From Clostridium ljungdahlii DSM 13528 (lineage in GTDB: Bacteria > Bacillota > Clostridia > Clostridiales > Clostridiaceae), in the NCBI RefSeq assembly GCF_000143685.1, contig NC_014328.1, forward strand, positions 4,566,066-4,630,065: a stretch of 64,000 bases of DNA, read 5' to 3'. The position numbers were made by a program, and so were the translations under genes. Below are positions 8,849 through 16,593 of the stretch, piece after piece. Within the stretch, counting starts at the first letter, position 1. The number at the start of each line of letters is the position of its first letter. Below the pieces are notes generated by a model. The model was not told where the DNA came from and did not search any database. It saw only the letters and a list, made by a program, of their open reading frames with translations.

Positions 8849-10078
8849 CTAAATTTTAATAAAAGGTGAAACAAAAAGAATTACTGAAAGAACAATTATA
8901 AATATTACTGTTACCCATATAATAATATTTTGTAATCCATTGTTAACATACTCACCCATAAGTTCTTTGTTATTAGTAAGTAATACCATAAATATTAATA
9001 TAATAGGACATAAAATTCCTGCAAGCTGTTGGGTAATAAGCATAACCCCTACTAATGATACATTAGGTATCAATACTATTATTGAACTAAATATTATCAT
9101 AAAAGTAAAAATACCATAAAAAGCAGGTGATTCCTTATACTTATGATCTAATCCGCTTTCAAGTCCAAAGCACTCGCATATTGCATATGAAGTAGACAAT
9201 GGAATAACCATACATGCAAGCACAGATGCTCCGAAAAGTCCAACTCCAAAGAGGATCGACGCATAGTTTCCTGCTAGCGGCTTAAGTGCCTGTGCAGCTT
9301 GGCTGGCACTATCTATTTTTATTCCTGCTTTGTATAAGGTAACAGCAGTACATATTATTATAAAAAATGCAACCAAATTTCCCCAAATGGAACCTAAATA
9401 TACATCTAATTTTTCATATTTATAGTCTTTTATTTGCAATCCCTTATCTACTACAGAAGATTGAAGATAAAACTGCATATATGGTGTAATTGTAGTACCT
9501 ATCATTCCTATAAATGCCAAAATAAATCCACTGTCAAATTTTAAAGTAGGAGTAAAAGTTGCTCTTATTACATGATTCCAATCTGGTTTTTCTATAAAAC
9601 AAGTTATTATATAAGAAAAAAACACAAATGTAAAAGCTAAAAATATCTTTTCTATATTTGAATAAGACCCTTTTGTAATAAGAAACCAAACAACAAACGC
9701 CATTATAGGAACAGAAATATATTTATTTATTCCAAACATATCCATGCTAGCAGCTATACCAGCAAAATCACCTACACAAACACCAAAATTAGCAACAAAT
9801 AAAATTATCATTGCAAAAAAAGCAAGCTTAACGCTAAAATTTTCTCTGATTAAATCAGAAAGTCCCTTTCCTGTCACAACAGCCATTCTAGCATTCATTT
9901 CCTGTATAACAGACAAGCTAAATGTTATTAATAACAATCCCCAAAGCATGTTGTAACCATAGGATGCTCCAACAGTCGCATAAGTAGTAATACCTCCTGC
10001 ATCATTTCCAGCATTTACTGTAATTAATCCAGGACCAATTATGCTTAATATCAATAAAAATTTATTTTTCTTTTTCAT
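8849..10078 (-). CDS. Nramp-family divalent metal transporter, NRMT-like metal site
   Basis: A 409-residue inner-membrane protein of the SLC11/Nramp fold with about eleven hydrophobic segments. TM1 reads GPGLITVNAGNDAGGITTYA, so the canonical Asp-Pro-Gly-Asn motif is Asp-Ala-Gly-Gly. TM6 reads GTTITPYMQFYLQSS, where canonical Mn/Fe transporters have M-P-H. The Met ligand is therefore Thr and the His is Tyr. Loss of that methionine is characteristic of the Nramp-related magnesium transporters (NRMT) described in actinobacteria, so Mg2+ or Mn2+ uptake is more likely than classical MntH function. The gene is divergent from apbE. A 121-bp AT-rich intergenic region holds both promoters; no metalloregulator box was recognised. 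Confidence 0.85.
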   Translation of the reverse strand: MKKKNKFLLILSIIGPGLITVNAGNDAGGITTYATVGASYGYNMLWGLLLITFSLSVIQEMNARMAVVTGKGLSDLIRENFSVKLAFFAMIILFVANFGVCVGDFAGIAASMDMFGINKYISVPIMAFVVWFLITKGSYSNIEKIFLAFTFVFFSYIITCFIEKPDWNHVIRATFTPTLKFDSGFILAFIGMIGTTITPYMQFYLQSSVVDKGLQIKDYKYEKLDVYLGSIWGNLVAFFIIICTAVTLYKAGIKIDSASQAAQALKPLAGNYASILFGVGLFGASVLACMVIPLSTSYAICECFGLESGLDHKYKESPAFYGIFTFMIIFSSIIVLIPNVSLVGVMLITQQLAGILCPIILIFMVLLTNNKELMGEYVNNGLQNIIIWVTVIFIIVLSVILFVSPFIKI

Positions 10079-10199
10079 ATTTTTATTCTCCTATTTTTAT
10101 ATATACATTACATTTATATATACATAAATTATACCTCTTTTCCTTTAGTTGATGTACAAACATGAGTCATATATAATATAACATATGAGGTGATGTAAA

Positions 10200-11279
10200 A
10201 TGTTACGAAATGGTGAAAAATACAGTTCACAGATAAAATTCCATGTTTTAAAACTAATAGTTTGTTTGTCATTCATTTTACTACTTAGTTCATGTTCTTA
10301 CAATAATACTTCTAATAATCAGCTTTATGAAAAAAACATAATAACGATGGATACGCCAATGGATTTAAAAGCCTATGGGCCTAATGCTCAAAAAGCAGTA
10401 GATGAAAGTGTTAAAAAATTGTATCAACTAAATGATATGGCAAGTACTACTGTAAATAGCAGCGATATTATGAAAATTAACAATGCTTCAGGCAAAAATT
10501 ATGTAAAGGTTCATCCTGAAATAATTAAAATGATAAACCTCTCACAAAAATATTCAAAAATAAGTAATAAATGGGATATTACAGTAGGTCCTCTAGTAAA
10601 TCTATGGGGAATAGGTACCGACAAAGCAAGACTACCATCTGATTCAGAAATTAAATCTAAATTACCACTGGTCGGATATGATAAGATTAAAGTTGATGAA
10701 AAAAATAAGAGTGTTATGCTAACACAGCCCGGCATGGCCTTAGATTTAGGCGGAATTGCCAAAGGTTTTGCTGCCGATGAAGTATTAAAGATTTACAAAA
10801 AATATAATATAAAAAACGGTTTTATAGATTTAGGTTCAAGTTCTATATATGCAGTTGGTAAAAATGAAAGTAATTCCCCTTGGGGAATAGGAATTAAAAA
10901 CCCTAGAGGTGATGATATGTTAGGTACAGTTAAACTATCAAACGAAGGATTATCTACCTCAGGTGATTATGAAAGATATTTTATAAAAAATGGTAAAAGA
11001 TATCACCATATACTTGATCCTTCAACAGGATATCCTGTAGATAATGGAGTTATGAGTGTAACTGTTATAGTTGACAATAATATCTCTGATAGTAATACCA
11101 TAGCCGACATCATGTCTCTTCTTGTATTTGAATTAGGCCCCAAAGATGGTGTGAACCTTGTAAACAAAATGCCTGGTATATCTTGTGAAGTAACTACTAA
11201 AGATACTAAAATTTACACATCATCAAAGTTTAAAGATAAATTTTCTGATTTAAATAAAAATTTTAAAATGGCAAACTAA
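10200..11279 (+). CDS. apbE: ApbE-type FAD:protein FMN transferase, lipoprotein
   Basis: A 359-residue lipoprotein that covalently attaches FMN to threonine of target flavoproteins, such as RnfG, on the outer face of the membrane. An N-terminal hydrophobic stretch ends in the lipobox LLSSC, with Cys32 as the expected lipidation site. Family signatures are MDTPMDLKAYG near residue 50, the KxxxxWDITVGPLVNLWG region near 120, ALDLGGIAKGFAADEV near 180 and HHILDPSTGYPVDNGV near 280, which supplies metal and FAD contacts. GAGGTG precedes the ATG. It is followed at 38 bp by the aminopeptidase gene, so co-transcription is likely. No flavoprotein target is encoded nearby. Confidence 0.95.
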   Translation: MLRNGEKYSSQIKFHVLKLIVCLSFILLLSSCSYNNTSNNQLYEKNIITMDTPMDLKAYGPNAQKAVDESVKKLYQLNDMASTTVNSSDIMKINNASGKNYVKVHPEIIKMINLSQKYSKISNKWDITVGPLVNLWGIGTDKARLPSDSEIKSKLPLVGYDKIKVDEKNKSVMLTQPGMALDLGGIAKGFAADEVLKIYKKYNIKNGFIDLGSSSIYAVGKNESNSPWGIGIKNPRGDDMLGTVKLSNEGLSTSGDYERYFIKNGKRYHHILDPSTGYPVDNGVMSVTVIVDNNISDSNTIADIMSLLVFELGPKDGVNLVNKMPGISCEVTTKDTKIYTSSKFKDKFSDLNKNFKMAN

Positions 11280-11317
11280 CATAGATAAATTATCTATTGA
11301 ATTTTAAGGAGGATATT

Positions 11318-12622
11318 ATGAAAAATTATGAAATTGAACAGGCAGAGGAACTTATAAATTATATTTATGAAAGTCCAACTTCCTTTCATGCAGTAAAAAA
11401 TGCTATATCTGAACTTAAAAAATTTGGATTTGTAGAAATTAAAGAGGAAGAAGCTTTAAAAATAAAAAAATGTGGTAAATATTTTGTAACTAAAAATCAA
11501 TCTGCCCTTATTGCTTTTACAGTTGGAAAAGGTGAACTTGAAAATGAGGGGTTTAGAATAATAGGAGCCCATACTGATTCACCCAGCTTTAGAGTAAAGC
11601 CAAATTCAGACATAGAAGTAGAAGGTGCTTATGTAAAGCTAAATACAGAAGTGTATGGAGGCCCTATATTAAATACATGGATGGACAGACCTCTTTCATT
11701 AGCAGGAAGGATTGTTCTAAAAGGTAAAGACTCCTTTCATCCTGAAATAAAACTTTTAAACATAAAAAGACCTCTCATGATAATACCAAACTTAGCAATA
11801 CATATGAATAGGAATATAAATTCAGGTGTTGAATTAAATAGACAAAAGCATATGCTCCCTCTTTTAGCACTAGTAAATGACAAATTCAAGCAGGGGCATT
11901 ACCTTACTCAAATTATAAGCGAAGAACTTTCAGTACCCGAAGAAGACATATTGGATTTTGACTTATTCCTATATGAATTTGAAAAAGGCAGCATAATAGG
12001 AGCTGACCAGGAATTTATATCCTCAGGAAGACTGGACGATTTAAGCATGGTTTATTCAGGAATAAAAGCAATTTCAAATAGCAAGATTAAAAATACTACA
12101 AATGTAATGGTATGCTTTGACAATGAAGAAGTAGGGAGCACCACAAAACAAGGTGCAAATTCACCTATGCTCTTGTCTATATTAGAAAGAATAGCTTTCA
12201 ATCTTGGTAAAAGCAAAGATGATTTTTACAGAGCTATATCAAAATCATTTATAATATCCTGTGATTTGGGTCACGCACTGCATCCAAATTATGGAGAGAA
12301 ATCTGATCCTGTAAACAGACCTATTATAAATAAAGGCCCTATTATAAAAATAAGTGCCAGCCAGAGCTATACTACAGACGCTGTATCCAGTGCCATATAT
12401 AAAAATATATGCTGCAAGGCTGGAGTTCCTGTTCAAGTATTTGTGAATCGGTCAGATGAAAGAGGAGGTTCAACTATAGGTCCAATATCTTCAAGTCATA
12501 TAAACATGATGTCCTTAGACATGGGCTTAGCTATATTATCTATGCATTCTGTAAGAGAATTAGGTGGCATAAAAGATTATGTGTATGCCTTAGAATCCTT
12601 TAATAAATTTTACGATCTATAA
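11318..12622 (+). CDS. apeB: M18 family aspartyl aminopeptidase
   Basis: A 434-residue cytosolic zinc metallopeptidase of family M18, removing N-terminal acidic or neutral residues from peptides. The start at 11318 is chosen because AGGAGG lies 7 nt upstream; an upstream in-frame start at 11297 has no such site. Metal-binding signatures appear in order: GAHTDSPSFRVKP near residue 83, GRLDDLSM near residue 237 (bridging Asp), DNEEVGS near residue 266 (catalytic Glu pair) and the late SSSHINMMSLDMG His. CDLGHALHPNY near residue 315 is also typical. It forms a probable operon with apbE and ends at a strong terminator. Confidence 0.93.
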   Translation: MKNYEIEQAEELINYIYESPTSFHAVKNAISELKKFGFVEIKEEEALKIKKCGKYFVTKNQSALIAFTVGKGELENEGFRIIGAHTDSPSFRVKPNSDIEVEGAYVKLNTEVYGGPILNTWMDRPLSLAGRIVLKGKDSFHPEIKLLNIKRPLMIIPNLAIHMNRNINSGVELNRQKHMLPLLALVNDKFKQGHYLTQIISEELSVPEEDILDFDLFLYEFEKGSIIGADQEFISSGRLDDLSMVYSGIKAISNSKIKNTTNVMVCFDNEEVGSTTKQGANSPMLLSILERIAFNLGKSKDDFYRAISKSFIISCDLGHALHPNYGEKSDPVNRPIINKGPIIKISASQSYTTDAVSSAIYKNICCKAGVPVQVFVNRSDERGGSTIGPISSSHINMMSLDMGLAILSMHSVRELGGIKDYVYALESFNKFYDL

Positions 12623-12632
12623 TATTTTATAT

Positions 12633-12667
12633 AAAAAAGGTTTTTAGATTTTCCAAAAACCTTTTTT
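12633..12667. terminator. Rho-independent terminator after apeB
   Basis: A 13-bp perfect stem AAAAAAGGTTTTT/AAAAACCTTTTTT with a 9-nt loop and flanking T- and A-runs. It can also terminate the convergent GtrA gene. Confidence 0.85.
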
Positions 12668-12710
12668 AGTTATCTATCTATTAATAAAGAAGCAAAATAT
12701 TAATATATGT

Positions 12711-13097
12711 TCAAGAAAATGTCCATAACTTATTTAATATATAGTTAACTATTCCAGTAATAATAGTTGCTATCACCTGAGCTAATATTTCATTGATATA
12801 TAAATTGTTGATCAGACAAAATAAAATTGCAGTACTAAAAATAAGTGAAATTAAATTTACAATAACAAATTTCGTAAGTAAAGCACTTACTCTCCCATCA
12901 GCTTTAAATACCCATATCTTATTTAAGACAAATCCATTGGCAACTCCAAAAATATACGCCATAGTGTTTGAAACTATATAATCAACATTAACCTTAATGA
13001 GTAAATTATAAATAACCAATGTTATAATCGTATTTAAAGTTCCTGAAGTAGCATATTTTATAAATTGTTTTTTTCTACCTAATAAACTTAGAATCAT
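12711..13097 (-). CDS. GtrA family membrane protein
   Basis: A 128-residue polytopic protein with four predicted membrane helices. The typical GtrA layout is seen: QFIKYATSGTLNTIITLVIYNLL at the start, then YIFGVANGFVLNKIWVF, and the closing QVIATIITGIVNYILNKLWTF with the repeated N-x-x-x-N-K-x-W-x-F motif after helices 2 and 4. GtrA-like proteins are thought to flip lipid-linked sugars for cell-surface glycan synthesis, but partner glycosyltransferases are absent here. It stands alone, convergent with apeB and divergent from the cupin gene. The lipid-linked substrate cannot be inferred. Confidence 0.85.
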   Translation of the reverse strand: MILSLLGRKKQFIKYATSGTLNTIITLVIYNLLIKVNVDYIVSNTMAYIFGVANGFVLNKIWVFKADGRVSALLTKFVIVNLISLIFSTAILFCLINNLYINEILAQVIATIITGIVNYILNKLWTFS

Positions 13098-13282
13098 CTT
13101 ATATCCCTACCATATTCATTATTGTTTAATTTTGAAACAAAATAAGTATTGATTATAGATGATTTTAGTCTATTAATCTTAATAATCCCTTAAAAAATAA
13201 TTATTATATATGGTATCTTATGGTACGTATTTTTACCAAAAACAAGCTTATACTATAATTAAAATTTCTAGGAGGTAACATT

Positions 13283-13618
13283 ATGAACAATTTAATGAGG
13301 AACATAGAATTTTCAAAAGTGCTTAATTTAAAAGATCTTATCTCTTATCAAGAAGGTCAGGTTATAAGCAAAACTATAGCACAAATTCCTACTTCAAATA
13401 TTACTTTATTTTCACTAGACAAAGGTGAAGGTATAAGCACGCATGTGACTTCTGGCGATGCTATGGTTCAAATACTAGATGGCACAGCTGAAATTACAAT
13501 AGGTGGTAATGTTTTTATTTTAAAATCAGGTGAAACTATAATAATGCCTTCTGACATCCCTCATGGACTAAAAGCTGTAGAAAAATTCAAAATGCTTTTA
13601 ACAGTAGTAAAATATTAA
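13283..13618 (+). CDS. Single-domain cupin protein
   Basis: A 111-residue cupin of unknown function. Cupin motif 1 is GEGISTHVTSGDAMVQILDGTAEITIGG and motif 2 is GETIIMPSDIPHGLKAVEKFKMLL, giving the usual small beta barrel with one domain. Motif 1 has a single His (THV) and motif 2 retains P-x-x-x-P-H, so a metal site with reduced ligands is possible. A TAGGAGG site lies 7 nt before the ATG. The gene ends 7 bp before the convergent LysR gene, with no room for an independent terminator. A role in stress response or sugar binding cannot be decided. Confidence 0.85.
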   Translation: MNNLMRNIEFSKVLNLKDLISYQEGQVISKTIAQIPTSNITLFSLDKGEGISTHVTSGDAMVQILDGTAEITIGGNVFILKSGETIIMPSDIPHGLKAVEKFKMLLTVVKY

Positions 13619-13624
13619 ATAATT

Positions 13625-14488
13625 TTACACCTTAAATGTTTTTAAAAAGTGTCTGGCTGCTGAAGACAAATATTGATTTTTCATCCATATTATAGCTGTC
13701 TGTGTTTCTACAGAAACTAGTTCAATTTTCTTATAATTCAAATTTGAATTGGGAATAAGTCCAATAGCAGCCTCAGGTACAATAGCTGTTCCTATTCCAG
13801 TACTTGCCCACAATAATATTGACCTGACATCATCTCCTCTGCAAATAATTTTAGGTTCAAATCCTTCCTTACGGCATGCCTTAACTATAAAATTTTCAAA
13901 TCTCCTGTCTATTACTAGAGATTTATTTGCAAGCTCAGTCATCTCCATATAATTCTGTTTTTCATTCCAATTTAAACTGCTACTAGCAGCTACCATTGAC
14001 TCCTTTGGTAAACATATAGATTCAAAAATTTCTCCATTAAATGGTGTTCGTATAATTCCAATTTCTATTATTCCACTCTTTAGTAAATCTAATATTCTAT
14101 GAGTATCTCCATCCCATATTTGAAAATCAATGCCTGGATATTTTTTATAAAATTTCTGAATTCTATCTGGTAAAAGTGCTGCTCCTGAAGATGGTACTGT
14201 ACCAATTGATAATGTTCCTTGGAGACCTTCATTTATATCTTTTAATTCTTTTTCAGTAGTTTCCATTAATTTTAACATTTGCTGGGCACGGTATTGTAAT
14301 CTCTTGCCTACATCTGTTAATTGTATTTTGTGAGTATTTCTCTCTATAAGCTTAACACCCAACTCCTCCTCAAGTAATTTCAATTGATAGCTAAGTGGAG
14401 GTTGAGCCATATATAGCTTTTCAGCAGCTTTCGTTATATTTTTCTCTTTTGCAATTGCAAGAAAATATTTTAACTGTTTGATGTCCAT
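13625..14488 (-). CDS. LysR-family transcriptional regulator
   Basis: A 287-residue LysR-type DNA-binding regulator. The start ATG gives MDIKQLKYFLAIAKEKNITK; GGGAAG lies 11 nt upstream, while an in-frame GTG four codons earlier would overlap that site. The winged helix-turn-helix occupies residues 1-60 (KAAEKLYMAQPPLSYQLKLLEEELG). The substrate-binding domain follows, with LSIGTVPSSGAALLPDRIQKF near residue 92. The gene is divergent from the TSUP permease gene, with 156 bp between, the usual layout for a LysR regulator and its target. The intergenic DNA contains T-N11-A type AT-rich dyads. The effector is unknown; a sulfur or organic anion is a guess from the permease family. Confidence 0.9.
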   Translation of the reverse strand: MDIKQLKYFLAIAKEKNITKAAEKLYMAQPPLSYQLKLLEEELGVKLIERNTHKIQLTDVGKRLQYRAQQMLKLMETTEKELKDINEGLQGTLSIGTVPSSGAALLPDRIQKFYKKYPGIDFQIWDGDTHRILDLLKSGIIEIGIIRTPFNGEIFESICLPKESMVAASSSLNWNEKQNYMEMTELANKSLVIDRRFENFIVKACRKEGFEPKIICRGDDVRSILLWASTGIGTAIVPEAAIGLIPNSNLNYKKIELVSVETQTAIIWMKNQYLSSAARHFLKTFKV

Positions 14489-14644
14489 ATAAATAATCAC
14501 TTCCCAAATTATAGTTATATTTTATTAATATAATTGTAATACTTTTTATATATTTTTTGTATGTAATCTTCTTTGTTATAATTACACATGAAAATTTAAC
14601 CACATTACATTCATAAAATATTTATTTATATTAGGGGGATATCA

Positions 14645-15400
14645 ATGACTAACAACCTAATTTTTTTATGTATAATATGCTTTTTTTCAGCTGTTGTAGA
14701 TTCTATATCTGGAGGTGGTGGAATAATAAGTTTGCCAGCTTTTTTACTAATGGGAATTCCTCCTCACCTAGCATTAGGTACAAATAAATTTACTTCTTGC
14801 TGCTCAACATTATCCAGTCCAATTAAATTTACTCAATCTAAAAAGGTAGACTTTAAAATACTAAAGTATTTACTTCCTTTTAGTTTTATCGGGGCTACTT
14901 TAGGGGCAAATGTTGTACTTAGCATAAAATCACATTACCTTAATGTAATAGTGCTTATATTATTACTATTTGTAGGGTTGTACAGCTTATTTTCTAAAAA
15001 TATAGGACTTGAAGATAAATTTAAGCATATATCACCAAAGAATATATGTTTAGGCATTATTCTTGCTTTATCTTTAGGATTTTACGATGGTTTTCTAGGT
15101 GCTGGTGTAGGTACTTTCTTAATTTTCGGACTTGTAAGCATATACAAATTTGATTTTGTAAGAGCCAGCGGAAATTGTAAAATAATGAACTTTATAGGGA
15201 ATGTTGCTTCTGTACTCGTATTTGCAATAAGGGGAGAAATTAATTATAAGATAGGTATCCCCATCGCACTATGCATGATAATAGGTGCAAATCTTGGGAC
15301 AAGGATCGCTTTAATGAAAGGTTCTAAACTCATAAAGCCTATTTTTATTACCATGTCTTTAACTGTAGCGGTTAAACTACTTTATAGTATGGTACTATAA
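14645..15400 (+). CDS. TSUP family (TauE/SafE-like) membrane permease
   Basis: A 251-residue inner-membrane protein with about eight hydrophobic segments in two homologous halves. Each half has the family glycine-rich motif: SAVVDSISGGGGIISLPAFLL near residue 14 and SLGFYDGFLGAGVGTFLIFGL near residue 139. TSUP proteins move sulfite, sulfonates, sulfoacetate or other small anions. AGGGGGA precedes the ATG. Its divergent placement from a LysR gene suggests substrate-responsive control. The degenerate receiver gene starts 12 bp after the stop and probably shares its transcript. The transported anion cannot be identified from the sequence. Confidence 0.88.
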   Translation: MTNNLIFLCIICFFSAVVDSISGGGGIISLPAFLLMGIPPHLALGTNKFTSCCSTLSSPIKFTQSKKVDFKILKYLLPFSFIGATLGANVVLSIKSHYLNVIVLILLLFVGLYSLFSKNIGLEDKFKHISPKNICLGIILALSLGFYDGFLGAGVGTFLIFGLVSIYKFDFVRASGNCKIMNFIGNVASVLVFAIRGEINYKIGIPIALCMIIGANLGTRIALMKGSKLIKPIFITMSLTVAVKLLYSMVL

Positions 15401-15411
15401 AAGGTGATGCT

Positions 15412-15807
15412 ATGAATTTTCTTATTGTAAGTAATAATAAAGAAGTTTATTGTCCATTAGCTGAAATTATTGAAAATAATGGCTTAGGTAAAATTATTCA
15501 AGGCAACCATTTGTTGAATTACGAAAAAGCAGATATACTTATTATGGAACTATCAAAGCCTGCTAACCGCAGCCTTGAAAGATTGTACAAATTAACTAAT
15601 TTGTTTAGCGGCGAAATCATCATAGTTTCACAAATAAAGGATAAAGAAGTTATTGCCAAATCATATTCTCTTGGAATTGAATATTACATTGTTAAACCGA
15701 TATATTCCTCTGAAGTAATAGAAATTCTAAAAAAAGTAATTAAACTTACACAATTTAAAAAATGTATAAAAAATGCTAAAAATATATTGAAGAATTTGAA
15801 ATTTTGA
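15412..15807 (+). CDS. Degenerate stand-alone receiver-domain protein
   Basis: A 131-residue protein that follows a CheY-like fold by alternating pattern. MNFLIVSNNKEVYCPLAEII stands where receivers begin with V-D-D. ADILIMELSKP stands where the phosphorylated Asp normally lies, and EYYIVKPIYSSEVIEIL retains the conserved K-P. The acidic pair near the N-terminus is replaced by Asn-Asn and the phospho-acceptor Asp is Glu. Conventional phosphorylation is therefore unlikely and the protein may mimic a constitutive state. A Lys/Asn-rich helix forms the C-terminus; there is no output domain. AAAGGTGATG lies upstream of the ATG, 12 bp after the TSUP gene. Function unknown. Confidence 0.75.
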   Translation: MNFLIVSNNKEVYCPLAEIIENNGLGKIIQGNHLLNYEKADILIMELSKPANRSLERLYKLTNLFSGEIIIVSQIKDKEVIAKSYSLGIEYYIVKPIYSSEVIEILKKVIKLTQFKKCIKNAKNILKNLKF

Positions 15808-15876
15808 TTATATACAAAGCGAAAATTCTTTTCTACTATTGTATACACTAAGTTAAAAATCATATATAAATTTATT

Positions 15877-16386
15877 TTATTGCAACTTAACTAACTTTAC
15901 AACGTAACTTAATAAGCTGGATGGTTTTTCTCCTTCATAAAAATAGTAAGATAAAACATCATCAAACCATATTACTACAATACTTAATACATACCAGTAA
16001 ATACTGTTCTTTAAACATATTTGTCCCATAAAGTTAAATTTCTCTTGTGAATAGTCCCACAAATTGAAATGCAAATATAAGTTAAAAAATACTCCTGTAA
16101 GTAGTTCCACTATACAAATTAAAGAACCTCCCATTATAACCTGCTGCCACATTTTCAAATTATAATATTCAGGTCTATCATTCAAACTTCCAATTAATGC
16201 AGCACATAATCCTCCTATAGGAAACATCCAAAGGGAAGTCCATCCGCATAAACTCCATTTACAGATACCACTAAAACCTGTTAATGCACCACAGCATGCT
16301 CTGGAAATTATTTCTACATTTAAATAAATACTTCCAAATATAAAAAAATGGATTATCTTGTTCTTTTTATATTTCAAACAAAACAC
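15877..16386 (-). CDS. CmpB-type putative ABC transporter permease (PF06541-like)
   Basis: A 169-residue integral membrane protein with about four hydrophobic segments. Features of the CmpB/type IV putative ABC-transporter permease family are GWTSLWMFPIGGLCAALIGSLND near residue 49, GGSLICIVELLTGVFFNLYL near residue 87, and the following LWDYS...FNFMGQICLKNSIYWY segment. Despite the family name, transport has not been shown for most members. No ATPase subunit is adjacent. It is a single gene, convergent with the receiver protein gene. GAGGTG precedes the ATG. Family membership is reasonably sure; function is not. Confidence 0.75.
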   Translation of the reverse strand: MFCLKYKKNKIIHFFIFGSIYLNVEIISRACCGALTGFSGICKWSLCGWTSLWMFPIGGLCAALIGSLNDRPEYYNLKMWQQVIMGGSLICIVELLTGVFFNLYLHFNLWDYSQEKFNFMGQICLKNSIYWYVLSIVVIWFDDVLSYYFYEGEKPSSLLSYVVKLVKLQ

Positions 16387-16457
16387 CTCTCATGTATAAG
16401 TCCATATACTAGTTTGTTCTATTTAATTTCTTATTATTACTTTTTGTGACACAAAAA

Positions 16458-16508
16458 AAACATCCCTAGCCTACTGTAAATATTGCTACAATAGACAAGT
16501 GGATGTTT
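16458..16508 (-). repeat. 51-bp terminator-like hairpin repeat, copy 1
   Basis: A 51-bp imperfect inverted repeat (AAACATCC/GGATGTTT outer stem, CTACTGTA/TACAATAG inner part) that recurs at 38791-38841 and 40214-40264. On the minus strand it is followed by eight T, so it terminates transcription of the chemotaxis gene ending at 16594. The outer stem differs from the other copies at paired positions (T-A here, C-G there), showing that pairing is maintained. Confidence 0.7.
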
Positions 16509-16593
16509 CTATATTTAAAACCTGTAATTTTTCTCTGTCAAATTACATCCTAGCTTTACATTGAAAATTTTATAAAACTGGGAATTTAATCTT

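Noticed and set aside
8849..10078. Annotation as a standard manganese transporter MntH
   Set aside because: The ligand motifs in TM1 and TM6 differ from those of Mn/Fe transporters.
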